NCBI RefSeq assembly: GCF_900155655.1 | Contig: NZ_LT706987.1 | Coordinates: forward strand, 1,966,608-2,030,607 | Direction: 5' to 3' | DNA from: Prevotella ihumii | GTDB taxonomy: Bacteria > Bacteroidota > Bacteroidia > Bacteroidales > Bacteroidaceae | DNA: 64,000 nt | Shown: positions 25,287 to 33,788 of the stretch, one piece after another | Layout of the letters: each line of letters starts with the position of its first letter | How positions within the stretch are numbered: the first letter of the stretch is position 1 | Translations under genes and position numbers: made by a program | The notes under the pieces: generated by a model | Databases searched by the model: none | Told to the model about the DNA's origin: nothing | The model's input: the letters and a program-made list of their open reading frames with translations, nothing else

Positions 25287-26092
25287 CTTATATTTTTGTT
25301 GTGTGCTGTGTTTGATTGTGTTTGTTGGTTGTTTTCCTTTTGCGGTTGCTGGGTTTCTATGGGTGGAAACTGCTCAAGGATAATCGAGTCTAAGGGTATC
25401 TCTATGGTGTGTTGCCGTATGCTATCCTCGCGTGCTTTGGCAAGAGCTATGCTGTCAGCCCTTAGTTTCTCGTCTATTTTGGCTTGACATCCTGCGCGCA
25501 TCTTTGTTGCCTGTGCCCATCGTGCCTCTACATTGTCTACGTTTCTATATTTTTGATAGAAGAGTTGAGCTGCTGCAAAATAGTTGCGTGCCATTTCCCA
25601 TTTTTCTGCAAACATATAACACAGTCCGAGCCGATAGTTTATTTCTGCTTTTTCACGGTCGTAACACAGTGCGAGTGCAAATTCGTAGTGTGGCGTTGCC
25701 TCTTTGTATTGTTGCATAAGAAAGTGGCTCTCGGCTGCCGCAAAGTGATATACCGAGCGTTCGTGAGGTGCCAATACAGCAAGTGCAGGTAAGGCTTCGT
25801 CTAAGTATTGCGCTGCCTTTTTGTATTCCCACTCGTGATAGTAGCACAATCCGATGTATGCCCTAAATCTTTCGTTCAGTTTGTATTGCTTGTCCAAGCG
25901 TTGGAAGATAAGCAATGCTTCGTGATACTTTGCCGACGTGAAATATTCTATCGCCTTGTCTAATAACACAGGGTCGGGGTCTTGCTGTTGTGCCCTTATT
26001 GGCAACGCTGTACTAAGGAGCATCGCCAACGCTATGAGCCCTTTTCTTAGTTTATGGCATCCACACGATGCGTTTAATTTGTTGTTTGCCAT
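25253..26092 (-). CDS. Exported TPR-repeat protein
   Basis: 279 residues with a Sec signal peptide (GLIALAMLLSTALPIRAQ). Several TPR-like helical pairs follow: AIEYFTSAKYHEALLIFQRL, AYIGLCYYHEWEYKKAAQYL, AESHFLMQQYKEATPHYEFA and YRLGLCYMFAEKWEMARNYF. A Gln-rich tail ends it. TPR proteins of this kind scaffold envelope assemblies; no specific partner is indicated. Its start lies inside the end of folK (41-base overlap) and its end overlaps the following small gene, so the folK-TPR-unknown trio is one operon. Confidence 0.75.
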   Translation of the reverse strand: MANNKLNASCGCHKLRKGLIALAMLLSTALPIRAQQQDPDPVLLDKAIEYFTSAKYHEALLIFQRLDKQYKLNERFRAYIGLCYYHEWEYKKAAQYLDEALPALAVLAPHERSVYHFAAAESHFLMQQYKEATPHYEFALALCYDREKAEINYRLGLCYMFAEKWEMARNYFAAAQLFYQKYRNVDNVEARWAQATKMRAGCQAKIDEKLRADSIALAKAREDSIRQHTIEIPLDSIILEQFPPIETQQPQKENNQQTQSNTAHNKNIRWEEQSFRTKK

Positions 26093-26381
26093 ACCTTATT
26101 ATATCTATATCAATGATTACTCGCCCTTGTTGGTGGTTTTGGTGCGAGTCTCCCATCTCGTGTTCAATGCTTTTGAGTTGGCGTGTGAGTTGTTCCAAGG
26201 ATATAGCTTCATTCATTGTCGCCAAGCAATTGAGATACTTGTCCGACACCACCCCCACAGGTTCTGTCCATTGTTCGTTAGTGAACGCAATGTGTGGAAA
26301 CAATAGTTTCAGTCTGTTTTTTGCCTCACTAATGTTTCTTTGTTGATTGATATTTGCGCCCAAGGATAATACTATTTCCAT
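26052..26381 (-). CDS. folK: 2-amino-4-hydroxy-6-hydroxymethyldihydropteridine pyrophosphokinase
   Basis: 109 residues beginning MEIVLSLGANINQQRNISEA, the FolK start. It continues with YLNCLATMNEAIS and IEHEMGDSHQNHQQGRVIIDID, which contains the His/Arg and DIDI residues of the ATP/Mg site. FolK pyrophosphorylates the pterin in folate synthesis. The protein is shorter than most (about 150-160), because the C-terminus is cut short after RYGKQQIKRIVWMP, so it may be a minimal or partly degraded form. The start fits a perfect promoter 10 bases upstream, which excludes the longer frame. Confidence 0.7.
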   Translation of the reverse strand: MEIVLSLGANINQQRNISEAKNRLKLLFPHIAFTNEQWTEPVGVVSDKYLNCLATMNEAISLEQLTRQLKSIEHEMGDSHQNHQQGRVIIDIDIIRYGKQQIKRIVWMP

Positions 26382-26391
26382 AATCTGTTTG

Positions 26392-26423
26392 CAAAGATAA
26401 TTGGAAGTGGGCAGAAATCCAAA
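26392..26423 (-). promoter_or_regulatory. Consensus promoter immediately upstream of folK
   Basis: On the minus strand, TTTG (26423-26420), 20 bases, then TATCTTTG (26399-26392). This is an exact match to the Bacteroidota TTTG-N19-21-TAnnTTTG pattern. The predicted transcription start falls about 3-4 bases before the folK ATG, leaving almost no leader. Confidence 0.75.
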
Positions 26424-26584
26424 ACATTGTTTGGAATATTTTCTTCCGAACAACCCCAACAACGACTGCCCAAACCACTGATACGCTGCCTTTGAGCGTT
26501 AAAAGACTGTAAAAAACAACCAACAAGTGGAGCAAAGGACGTAGAATTTGCGTAAATTTGTAGAAAAGACAAACAGAAAAAGGT

Positions 26585-27253
26585 ATGAAACAACTACTCT
26601 TCTTCGCCCTTCTTCTGCTCGCCCTATCTACAGCGTGCACCAAGAAGAGCCCCACACCCACACAAGCCCAAACCATAGATACACTGCCAATGGTGGTAAT
26701 GCGCATACAGCAAGCCTCACGCCTATACACAGCCGAATATCGTATTCATAAAATCGTAACCCACACCGACAAAGTATCGATTAAGGCTGCCTTTCTGAAG
26801 AAGGATTTCAGCATCAATCTGCCTGCCACCGACCGCCGTGTAGCTATACCGATGGACGCCACTGTAAAGGCATACGTCGACTTCACCCATTTTACCGCTC
26901 ACAACGTGCACATCGATGGTGAACGCATTACCATTACTCTGCCCAATCCGCGGATAGTGCTCACCCAAACGAAGATAAACCACAAGGAGGTGAAACAGTT
27001 TGTAGACCTTACCCGAAGTCGTTTTACCGATGAGGAACTAACAAGTTATGAACGCCAAGGGCGCAAGCAAATTATAGCCTCCTTGAGTCAAATGCCTATC
27101 ATAGAAGATGCCCAACGAAGTGCTGCCCGACAGCTCGTCCCGATGCTCCAAAGCCTTGGATATAAGGAGGAAAACATCACTATAACATTTAATGAAACCG
27201 CATCGCAAAACAACATACTAAGATATTTGGAGGTGAAAAATGGAAACAAATAA
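26585..27253 (+). CDS. DUF4230 lipoprotein
   Basis: 222 residues with lipobox LSTAC (C18), so envelope-anchored. The DUF4230 pattern is seen as ASRLYTAEYRIHKIV, IPMDATVKAYVDFT, ITITLPNPRIVLTQTKINH, then REL-like SRFTDEELTSYERQGRKQI and a C-terminal PMLQSLGY. DUF4230 proteins are widespread but uncharacterised. A TAAATTTG -7 element lies at 26553-26560. The stop overlaps the next gene by 14 bases, and that gene is a paralogue with a membrane anchor in place of the lipid anchor. Confidence 0.82.
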   Translation: MKQLLFFALLLLALSTACTKKSPTPTQAQTIDTLPMVVMRIQQASRLYTAEYRIHKIVTHTDKVSIKAAFLKKDFSINLPATDRRVAIPMDATVKAYVDFTHFTAHNVHIDGERITITLPNPRIVLTQTKINHKEVKQFVDLTRSRFTDEELTSYERQGRKQIIASLSQMPIIEDAQRSAARQLVPMLQSLGYKEENITITFNETASQNNILRYLEVKNGNK

Positions 27254-27893
27254 CAACAATACGCCCACACCCAAAAGCGAAAACCCCTTAGTGAGCATTG
27301 TCAAACTGTTGAGTCGCACTACGCTCACCATCATCGGCATTGTTTTCGTCCTCGTCATTGGCGGGGTAATGGCATTGCGCTATATGAATAAGGAGAACAC
27401 CCTAACCATAGAAACCAACAAGGCGATAGACATTACGCCCCAACAGATACAAAGTATTCAGGAGATAGGGCAGTGGGAATTTCTTTCCATCAGCGACGAA
27501 GAAATGGTAGATACGATGAGGAATAGTTTTCTCAAAGATGGTCATCTCACACGCATCTACTACGGCACACTGCGCATTGGTATCGACTTGCATCAGGCTA
27601 AACCCAAATGGCTGCGAGTAGAAAACGACACCATCGTGGTGGCAACGTTGCCCAAAATACAACTCTTAGACCGCAACTTTATAGACGAGGCACGCACCAC
27701 ATCGTTCTATGAGGTGGGCGAATGGACAGCCCAAGACCGCGAAGCCCTATACAATCGTGCTTATCGCAAGATGATGGTGCGCTGCGTTACGCCCCAAAAC
27801 ATCGCCACAGCCCAGCAAACCGCCAAGGAACAATTCACCAAAATGTTCCAAGCTATGGGCTATCGCAATGTGAGGGTAGAGTTTGAAAAGTAA
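27240..27893 (+). CDS. DUF4230 membrane protein
   Basis: 217 residues with a single transmembrane helix at about 28-50 (TLTIIGIVFVLVIGGVMALR) and a periplasmic DUF4230 domain: IGQWEFLSISDEEMVDT, TRIYYGTLRIGIDLHQAK, VATLPKIQLLDRNFID and a terminal MFQAMGYRNVRVEF. It is a paralogue of the upstream lipoprotein and overlaps it by 14 bases. Co-translation suggests the two act as a pair across the periplasm, but no function is established for the family. Confidence 0.82.
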   Translation: METNNNNTPTPKSENPLVSIVKLLSRTTLTIIGIVFVLVIGGVMALRYMNKENTLTIETNKAIDITPQQIQSIQEIGQWEFLSISDEEMVDTMRNSFLKDGHLTRIYYGTLRIGIDLHQAKPKWLRVENDTIVVATLPKIQLLDRNFIDEARTTSFYEVGEWTAQDREALYNRAYRKMMVRCVTPQNIATAQQTAKEQFTKMFQAMGYRNVRVEFEK

Positions 27894-27899
27894 GGTTCT

Positions 27900-28030
27900 A
27901 CGGCCTCCCCCGCCCCCCCCCCACCCCCTCCGTTGGGCACCCTTGGCACGCTGTGGTTTTGTCGGACAAGTCGGACCCGTCGGACCCGTCTGACCCGTCC
28001 GACTCGTCCGACCCGTCCGACTCGTCTGAC
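27900..28030. repeat. Poly-C tract and eight-unit GTCNGACNN array
   Basis: After the DUF4230 stop there is a cytosine-rich run (CCCCCGCCCCCCCCCACCCCC, about 27906-27926). At 27961-28030 follow eight units GTCNGACNN with spacers AA, CC, CC, CC, TC, CC, TC. Unlike the 24674 array the spacers are not symmetrical. The array sits between convergent genes (DUF4230 and tnaA). Confidence 0.75.
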
Positions 28031-28127
28031 CAATAGCCCAAAACTGTCCCAACATAGCATTTAAAAACCCCACACTGCAATCCAAAGACGCTGTGTGGGG
28101 TAAAATGTATATAAACGACGGAAAATA

Positions 28128-29504
28128 TTATCCTAATCTCTTAAGTTTTACGGTGAAGTGGCGCATCAGCGGAGCTTCCCATTCTATTTCAAGACCACGT
28201 GTGATAGTGGTACGGCGGTCGAGCACATTCTTCAATGCAGCCGCAATCACGTCCATGTGGTTATCGGTATATACACGACGAGGAATACAAAGGCGAACGA
28301 GGTCGAGACCACCGAAACGATTTTCACGTGTTACAGGGTCACGGTCGGCAAGCATATAACCTATTTCGCACGCACGAATACCTGCTTCAAGATAGATTTC
28401 GCACGTAAGAGTTTGTGCAGGGAACTCCTCTTTTGGAATACAATCCACTACCTTACTTGCATCTACAAAGATAGCGTGACCACCTGCAGGACGCTGGTAA
28501 GGAATGCCATACTCGTCAAGTTTCTTTGCCAAATATTCCACTTGGTGGATACGTGTTTGCAACATATCAAACTCTGTGTTCTCGTCCAATCCCACTGCCA
28601 ATGCGTTAAGGTCGCGACCATTCATACCACCGTATGTGATATAGCCTTCGAAAGGAATACAGAAGAGCTTAGCTCCTTCAAACCACTCCTTGTTGTTGGT
28701 AGCGATGAAGCCACCCATATTTACGATACCGTCTTTCTTTGCCGACATCGTCATTGCATCAGCCTCGGCATACATTTCGAGTGCTATCTCCTTGATAGTC
28801 TTGTCCGCATAACCTTCCTCACGTGTCTTAATGAAGTAAGCATTTTCGGCAAAGCGAGCAGAGTCCATCACCACAGGCACACCATACTTATGGCAAAGTG
28901 CAGTGGTCTCCTTGATGTTTTTCATACTAACAGGCTGACCGCCAACCGTGTTGTTGGTAACGGTAAGCACCATGAAAGGCACGTTGCCCTTGTTTTCTTC
29001 CAACACTTTCTCCAACTTCTTCAAGCACACATTGCCTTTGAATGGCACTTCCAATTGGGTATTCTTTGCATCGTCTGTTGTTACGTCAATAGCTTTTGCC
29101 TTACGACTTTCGATGTGCCCCTTAGTGGTATCAAAGTGAGCGTTACCAGGAATTACCATTCCTTCCTTCACTAACAATGAGAACAGCACATTCTCGGCTG
29201 CACGTCCTTGGTGTGTAGGGATAACATACTTCATGCCAAAGATGCGCTTCACTACACTTTCAAACTTATAGAACGATGATGCACCTGCATAACTTTCGTC
29301 GCCCAACATCATTGCCGACCATTGGCGGTCAGACATTGCGCCTGTGCCCGAGTCGGTGAGAAGGTCGATATATACCTGCTCCGACTTTAGTTGAAATACA
29401 TTATAGTGAGCCTCTTTCAGCCATTGTTCACGTTCTTCACGTGTGCTTTTACGAATGGGTTCTACCATCTTAATCTTCCACGATTCTGCAAAAGGTAATT
29501 CCAT
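28128..29504 (-). CDS. tnaA: Tryptophanase (tryptophan indole-lyase)
   Basis: 458 residues, the usual length. This PLP enzyme of the beta-eliminating lyase family cleaves tryptophan to indole, pyruvate and ammonia. Recognisable segments are YIDLLTDSGTGAMSDRQWS, the QGRAAENVLFSLL region, TVTNNTVGGQPVSM, and the PLP-binding lysine in AMTMSAKKDGIVNMGGF. The C-terminal RLCIPRRVYTDNH is also typical. Indole is a signalling molecule and a diagnostic trait of the P. intermedia group. A consensus promoter lies at 29576-29607 with a leader of about 65 bases. No TnaC-like leader peptide with a Trp codon was seen. Confidence 0.96.
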   Translation of the reverse strand: MELPFAESWKIKMVEPIRKSTREEREQWLKEAHYNVFQLKSEQVYIDLLTDSGTGAMSDRQWSAMMLGDESYAGASSFYKFESVVKRIFGMKYVIPTHQGRAAENVLFSLLVKEGMVIPGNAHFDTTKGHIESRKAKAIDVTTDDAKNTQLEVPFKGNVCLKKLEKVLEENKGNVPFMVLTVTNNTVGGQPVSMKNIKETTALCHKYGVPVVMDSARFAENAYFIKTREEGYADKTIKEIALEMYAEADAMTMSAKKDGIVNMGGFIATNNKEWFEGAKLFCIPFEGYITYGGMNGRDLNALAVGLDENTEFDMLQTRIHQVEYLAKKLDEYGIPYQRPAGGHAIFVDASKVVDCIPKEEFPAQTLTCEIYLEAGIRACEIGYMLADRDPVTRENRFGGLDLVRLCIPRRVYTDNHMDVIAAALKNVLDRRTTITRGLEIEWEAPLMRHFTVKLKRLG

Positions 29505-29575
29505 ATTTTCTTCTTTTAAGTGTTAATGTTATAATAATTTAGTTCAAGCTTTTTCTGCCTGTTTAGTTGCAATCG

Positions 29576-29607
29576 CAAAGATAAGAAGAAAGTTTGTAAG
29601 TGGCAAA
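29576..29607 (-). promoter_or_regulatory. Consensus promoter of tnaA
   Basis: Minus strand: TTTG (29607-29604), 20 bases, TATCTTTG (29583-29576). An exact match to the Bacteroidota primary-sigma pattern, 72 bases upstream of the tnaA ATG. Confidence 0.75.
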
Positions 29608-29710
29608 TATGTTTTAGTGAAAAATTGTTATTTAAAAGCTTATTCAATTTTATCGAATAAATCGAATTCATCAAACTTGTTCGATTTGTCCGACTTGCCT
29701 GAAAGGTCTA

Positions 29711-29807
29711 CACTTTGCCGTGCCAAACATATATATTTTAGGTTGCAAAACATCAACTTTGGCAGTGTCAAACATATATGTTTTAGGGGGTAAAACATAT
29801 ATGTTTT
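29711..29807. repeat. Three copies of an AAACATATATGTTT palindrome module
   Basis: AAACATATATATTTTA lies at about 29725, AAACATATATGTTTT at 29770-29784 and AAAACATATATGTTTT at 29792-29807. The first two are preceded by a direct repeat (CACTTTGCCGTGCCAAACAT / ACTTTGGCAGTGTCAAACAT). Related modules occur near 5712 and 62831. Confidence 0.65.
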
Positions 29808-29978
29808 GGAACGCTTTTACAAATCATTGTGAGTCAGTAAGTTATGATGATGAAAAGCCAACGTTTGCCTATAACACCTATTGTCCTATTCTTCCTCTTG
29901 CCCAATTTTCCACCACTAAAATCCCCTAAACGAACAGAAGGGAAAAGAGAAGATAATCTGTCTAAAATATAAGAATTA

Positions 29979-30010
29979 TTTGGCGGTTTACCAATTTTTA
30001 TCTACTTTTG
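29979..30010 (+). promoter_or_regulatory. Consensus promoter of the tetR-fabG group
   Basis: TTTG (29979-29982), 20 bases, TACTTTTG (30003-30010). The tetR ATG follows 53 bases later and is preceded by AAAGGAGATTTAA, a visible ribosome-binding site. Confidence 0.7.
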
Positions 30011-30063
30011 CACATAGCATTTATGATGTGCAATTTAATCAAATAACGACAAAGGAGATTTAA

Positions 30064-30684
30064 ATGTCCATTTCAAAAACAAGACAAAAGCTAATAGATG
30101 TGGCAAGGCAACTCTTTGCTAAAAAAGGCATTGCCAATACCACAATGAACGATATAGCCGAGGCATCGGGCAAGGGCAGACGCACGCTCTACACCTATTT
30201 TAAAAGCAAAGACGATGTGTATTATGCGGTGATAGAGTGCGAGTTGGAGCGATTGTCCGACAAATTGGACGAGGTGGCAATGAAGAAAATTCCACCCCAC
30301 GAGAAAATCATCGAGCTCATTTACACCCACCTTAGTATGATAAAAGAAACGGTGATGAGAAACGGAAACCTCAGAGCCGAATTTTTTAGAAACATCTGGA
30401 TGGTGGAGCGAGTTCGCAAAAACTTTGACGAAGACGAAATAGAACTCTTCCGCAATGTGTACCGCGAGGCTAAGGACAATGGTGATTTTGACATCGACAG
30501 CGTGGAACTCGTGGCAGACATCACCCACTATTGCATCAAAGGATTGGAAGTGCCGTTCATCTATGGACGATTGGGACACGGACTAACCGAAGAAACCAGC
30601 CGACCATTGGTGGCAAAGGTGGTGTACGGAGCTTTGGGCAACAAACTGCACAAGCCGTATGCCGAAACCAAAGAAGAGCCATAA
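30064..30684 (+). CDS. TetR/AcrR-family transcriptional regulator
   Basis: 206 residues. The N-terminal HTH is textbook TetR: KLIDVARQLFAKKGIANTTM, then NDIAEASGKGRRTLYTYFKS. The rest is the helical ligand-binding and dimer domain. It has its own consensus promoter and lies 41 bp upstream of fabG, suggesting control of fatty-acid metabolism, as for FabR/FadR-type TetR proteins; this is inference from position only. A strong ribosome-binding site (AAAGGAGA) precedes the ATG. Confidence 0.88.
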   Translation: MSISKTRQKLIDVARQLFAKKGIANTTMNDIAEASGKGRRTLYTYFKSKDDVYYAVIECELERLSDKLDEVAMKKIPPHEKIIELIYTHLSMIKETVMRNGNLRAEFFRNIWMVERVRKNFDEDEIELFRNVYREAKDNGDFDIDSVELVADITHYCIKGLEVPFIYGRLGHGLTEETSRPLVAKVVYGALGNKLHKPYAETKEEP

Positions 30685-30725
30685 CGAAATATCAATAATA
30701 TATATACATAAAACAAAAGAAGAAA

Positions 30726-31472
30726 ATGGGATTATTATCAGGAAAGACAGCACTCATCACAGGTGCTGCACGTGGTATCGGAAAAGCTATCGCAGTGAAG
30801 TTTGCACAAGAAGGTGCTAACATCGCATTTACCGACCTCGTAATCGACGAAAACGGACAGGCTACAGAAAAAGAAATAGAAGCATACGGCGTAAAATGTA
30901 AGGGTTATGCAAGCAACGCTGCCGACTTTGCACAGTCGGAAGAGGTTGTAAAGCAGGTGAAAGAAGAGTTTGGCGCAATAGATATTCTTATCAACAACGC
31001 TGGTATAACAAAGGACGGACTGATGCTTCGTATGACTGAGGCACAGTGGGATGCAGTGATTGGTGTCAACCTCAAGAGTGCGTTCAACTTTATTCACGCC
31101 TGTGTGCCTGTTATGATGCGTCAGCGTGGCGGCAGCATTATCAATATGGCAAGTGTTGTGGGTGTACACGGCAACGCTGGTCAAGCCAACTATGCTGCAT
31201 CTAAGGCAGGTATGATAGCTTTGGCTAAGAGTGTGGCACAGGAAATGGGTCCTAAGGGTATCCGTGCTAACGCTATTGCTCCTGGTTTTATCGATACCGC
31301 AATGACACAACAACTTTCTGAAGACATTCGCAAGGAATGGACTTCTAAAATTCCATTGCGCCGTGGCGGTACAACAGAAGACATTGCTAACACAGCCCTC
31401 TTCCTCGCTTCCGACCTCTCAAGCTATGTGTCTGGTCAGGTAATTCAGGTTGATGGCGGTATGAATATGTAA
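30726..31472 (+). CDS. fabG: 3-oxoacyl-[acyl-carrier-protein] reductase
   Basis: 248 residues, a classical short-chain dehydrogenase. It shows the NADPH-binding GAARGIGKAIA, then INNAGITKDGL. The catalytic Ser is in INMASVVGVHGNAG and the Tyr-Lys pair in ANYAASKAG, followed by APGFIDTAMT. FabG reduces 3-oxoacyl-ACP in each round of fatty-acid elongation. It lies between tetR (41 bp) and a pseudouridine synthase gene (8 bp). The sequence fits genuine FabG rather than a generic SDR. Confidence 0.92.
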   Translation: MGLLSGKTALITGAARGIGKAIAVKFAQEGANIAFTDLVIDENGQATEKEIEAYGVKCKGYASNAADFAQSEEVVKQVKEEFGAIDILINNAGITKDGLMLRMTEAQWDAVIGVNLKSAFNFIHACVPVMMRQRGGSIINMASVVGVHGNAGQANYAASKAGMIALAKSVAQEMGPKGIRANAIAPGFIDTAMTQQLSEDIRKEWTSKIPLRRGGTTEDIANTALFLASDLSSYVSGQVIQVDGGMNM

Positions 31473-31480
31473 TAGCAACA

Positions 31481-32149
31481 ATGCAGGTAATCTACGAAGA
31501 CAACCATATCATCATCGTTTACAAAGAGAGCGGTGAGATAGTGCAGGGTGACAAGTCGGGCGACCGTCCGCTTTCCGATGATGTGAAAGCGTGGATAAAG
31601 GAAAAATATGCTAAACCTGGGAATGTGTTCCTCGGTGTGGCACATCGCTTGGATCGTCCTGTGGCTGGACTCGTAGTATTTGCAAAAACCTCTAAAGCCC
31701 TCTCCCGACTGAACGATATGTTTCGAAAGGGAGAGGTGCATAAAACTTATTGGGCAATGGTGCAAAACCCACCACACGAGCCCGAAGCCTTGCTTACCGA
31801 TTGGATTGTGCGCAACGAACGACAAAATAAGTCGTATGCCTACGACCACGAGGTGGCGAACGCTAAAAAGTCGATGCTGCGTTATCGCACCATTGGCGCA
31901 ACAGACCGCTACACCTTATTAGAAATAGAACTGCTTACGGGGCGTCATCATCAGATACGTTGCCAATTGGCAAACATTGGTTGTCCTATCAAAGGCGACT
32001 TGAAATATGGCGCACGTCGTTCTAATCCCGATGGCAGCATATCGCTCGTTAGCCATCGTGTAGCCTTTATTCACCCTGTATCTAAAGAAAAGATAGACAT
32101 AACCTCGCCCCTGCCTATGGATAGGGTGTGGGATAGCTTTAGAGAATAG
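31481..32149 (+). CDS. RluA-family pseudouridine synthase
   Basis: 222 residues. The catalytic motif is VAHRLDRPVAGLVVFAKTSK with the essential Asp. TGRHHQIRCQLANIGCPI and GDLKYGARRS are the usual RluA/RluD later motifs. There is no N-terminal S4 domain, so it belongs to the short RluA/RluC-like group that modifies U in rRNA or tRNA; the target position cannot be read. The gene starts 8 bp after fabG and shares its transcript. A repeat array follows. Confidence 0.9.
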   Translation: MQVIYEDNHIIIVYKESGEIVQGDKSGDRPLSDDVKAWIKEKYAKPGNVFLGVAHRLDRPVAGLVVFAKTSKALSRLNDMFRKGEVHKTYWAMVQNPPHEPEALLTDWIVRNERQNKSYAYDHEVANAKKSMLRYRTIGATDRYTLLEIELLTGRHHQIRCQLANIGCPIKGDLKYGARRSNPDGSISLVSHRVAFIHPVSKEKIDITSPLPMDRVWDSFRE

Positions 32150-32231
32150 GCGACACCGAGCGCCCCCCCTGTTGGGGCTACTCATTATACACATCTACAT
32201 ATCTGCTGAGGTTTAGTGAATTAATAGTTTA

Positions 32232-32292
32232 GTCTGACCAGTCTGACCAGTCCGACCAGTCCGACCAGTCCGACCCGTCCGACTTGTCTGAC
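32232..32292. repeat. Seven-unit GTCNGACNN array
   Basis: Units at a strict 9-bp period with centres T, T, C, C, C, C, T and spacers CA, CA, CA, CA, CC, TT. It lies between the pseudouridine synthase stop and the outer-membrane gene promoter. No inverted AAACCC-type end is visible at this copy. Confidence 0.75.
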
Positions 32293-32415
32293 AAAACTAT
32301 AGTTGGTCAAGGCGATGGCTTTAACTCCTCTTAACTCCTAAAAAAATAACTCCTCCTAACTCCTTATTAAATGTAAAATCGCTCACACTTTTACGGCAAT
32401 ATCATTTTTTTTCGC

Positions 32416-32423
32416 TAACTTTG
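32416..32423 (+). promoter_or_regulatory. -7 element for the envelope cluster
   Basis: TAACTTTG followed by CGCTG, 30 bases before the ATG at 32453, in the usual Bacteroidota position. Confidence 0.55.
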
Positions 32424-32452
32424 CGCTGTTTATATGCATAAATAACAAACGA

Positions 32453-33760
32453 ATGAAGAAAATACTTACAGCTGCGCTTATGCTTGCCATATCTATCGGC
32501 GCAATGGCACAAAGCGGAACAAACTCGCCATACAGCCAATTTGGCTTGGGAACATTGGCTTCTGAAGCTACAGGATTTAATAAAGGTATGAATGGCTTGG
32601 CGTACGGATTTCACGAACGCAACCAAATAAACCATCAAAATCCTGCTTCCTATTCGGCGTTAGACTCGCTATCGTTTATCTTCGATGCTGGAGTGAGCCT
32701 ACAACTTACCCAGTTTGAAGAGAATGGCAAGAAGGTGAACGCTAAGAATGGTAGCATAGAATATATTGTTGGAGCTTTCCGTGCGTGGCGACACGTAGGC
32801 GTAAGTTTTGGTGTAATGCCAATCTCTAACATCGGCTATAAGTATAGCAACACAGCCAATATCAACGCTTTTCCTAACCCTCACACCAAGGAAACCACAT
32901 ATTCTAACACCTTTAATGGCGAAGGTGGATTGCGTCAAGTGTATCTTGGTGCAGCGTGGGAACCTGTAAAAGGGCTCTCGTTGGGTGCCAATATTGCCTA
33001 TATGTGGGGAACGTTGGAACGCAGCGTGACCAACACTTACAGCGATGTGTATGTAAACACGATAGCTAAAAAATACACCAGCGATGTGAAAAGTTACAAG
33101 GCTGACTTCGGTTTGCAGTACACACAACGCTTGAGCAAGAAAGATGAGCTGACCTTGGGTCTTACTTATGCGCTCGGACACAAACTCAACGGAACGGCAA
33201 ACGTAGACGTTATGTCGACCAACTCGCAAACCAACGTGAAAGACACCACAAAGTTTGCTATTGATAAGGCTTTAGAACTGCCCCATAGCTTTGGTGTGGG
33301 TGTGATGTACAGCCACAACAACCAACTGAAAGTGGGTTTCGACTACGAGTTACAGCAGTGGAAAAAGCTACAATTCCCAGAGTTTAGCATCAACAACAAC
33401 GTGTCGAAATACCAGTTGGTAGACGGATTGTTTACCGACCGTCATCGCTTCACCCTTGGAGGCGACTACTGTAAGAGTGGCAAAAATCACAACCTCTTCC
33501 ATAAAATGCACTATCGTGCAGGTGTGAGCTACACCACACCTTACGTTAAGATAAATGGTCAAGACGGTCCACGCGAAATATCGGCATCGTTGGGTTTGGG
33601 CATTCCTGTCGTAAACCGATACAACAACCGCAGTATGCTGAACATCAGTGCCGAATGGGTGAACCGCTCGGCAACAGGACTGATAAAGGAGAACTCGTTC
33701 CGCATCAATGTAGGGCTTACCTTCAACGAGCGATGGTTTGCTAAGTTTAAGGTTGACTAA
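32453..33760 (+). CDS. Outer-membrane beta-barrel protein, FadL/OmpP1-like
   Basis: 435 residues with a Sec signal (MKKILTAALMLAISIGAMAQ). The mature start SGTNSPYSQFGLGTLASEAT is characteristic of a Bacteroidota outer-membrane family. The remainder is made of amphipathic strands ending with FRINVGLTFNERWFAKFKVD. FadL-like barrels transport hydrophobic compounds, but the function here is not established. It leads the group OMP-lptC-CNNM-PpiD, and conserved envelope neighbours suggest a role in outer-membrane biogenesis or maintenance. Confidence 0.8.
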   Translation: MKKILTAALMLAISIGAMAQSGTNSPYSQFGLGTLASEATGFNKGMNGLAYGFHERNQINHQNPASYSALDSLSFIFDAGVSLQLTQFEENGKKVNAKNGSIEYIVGAFRAWRHVGVSFGVMPISNIGYKYSNTANINAFPNPHTKETTYSNTFNGEGGLRQVYLGAAWEPVKGLSLGANIAYMWGTLERSVTNTYSDVYVNTIAKKYTSDVKSYKADFGLQYTQRLSKKDELTLGLTYALGHKLNGTANVDVMSTNSQTNVKDTTKFAIDKALELPHSFGVGVMYSHNNQLKVGFDYELQQWKKLQFPEFSINNNVSKYQLVDGLFTDRHRFTLGGDYCKSGKNHNLFHKMHYRAGVSYTTPYVKINGQDGPREISASLGLGIPVVNRYNNRSMLNISAEWVNRSATGLIKENSFRINVGLTFNERWFAKFKVD

Positions 33761-33788
33761 TCCGAAAGTTCTCCTCTGAACCAACATC

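Larger units (their letters stand above)
29505..30063. other. tnaA-tetR intergenic region with ATATAT palindromes
   Basis: Divergent promoters for tnaA (29576-29607) and tetR (29979-30010) bracket the stretch. In between are a weak GTCCGAC-like stretch (about 29670-29695) and a cluster of near-identical palindromes around AAACATATATGTTTT. No gene is supported. Confidence 0.5.
32150..32452. other. Intergenic region: array, TAACTCCT repeats and a promoter
   Basis: A G/C palindrome (GCGCCCCCCCTGTTGGGGC) follows the synthase gene near 32160. Next come the array at 32232-32292, four copies of TAACTCCT (32329-32364) and the promoter element TAACTTTG at 32416-32423 for the outer-membrane protein gene. 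No gene. Confidence 0.5.

Noticed and set aside
28158..29174. 338-residue open frame opposite tnaA
   Set aside because: It is antisense to a well-supported tryptophanase gene, and its Cys/His-rich translation has no family resemblance.
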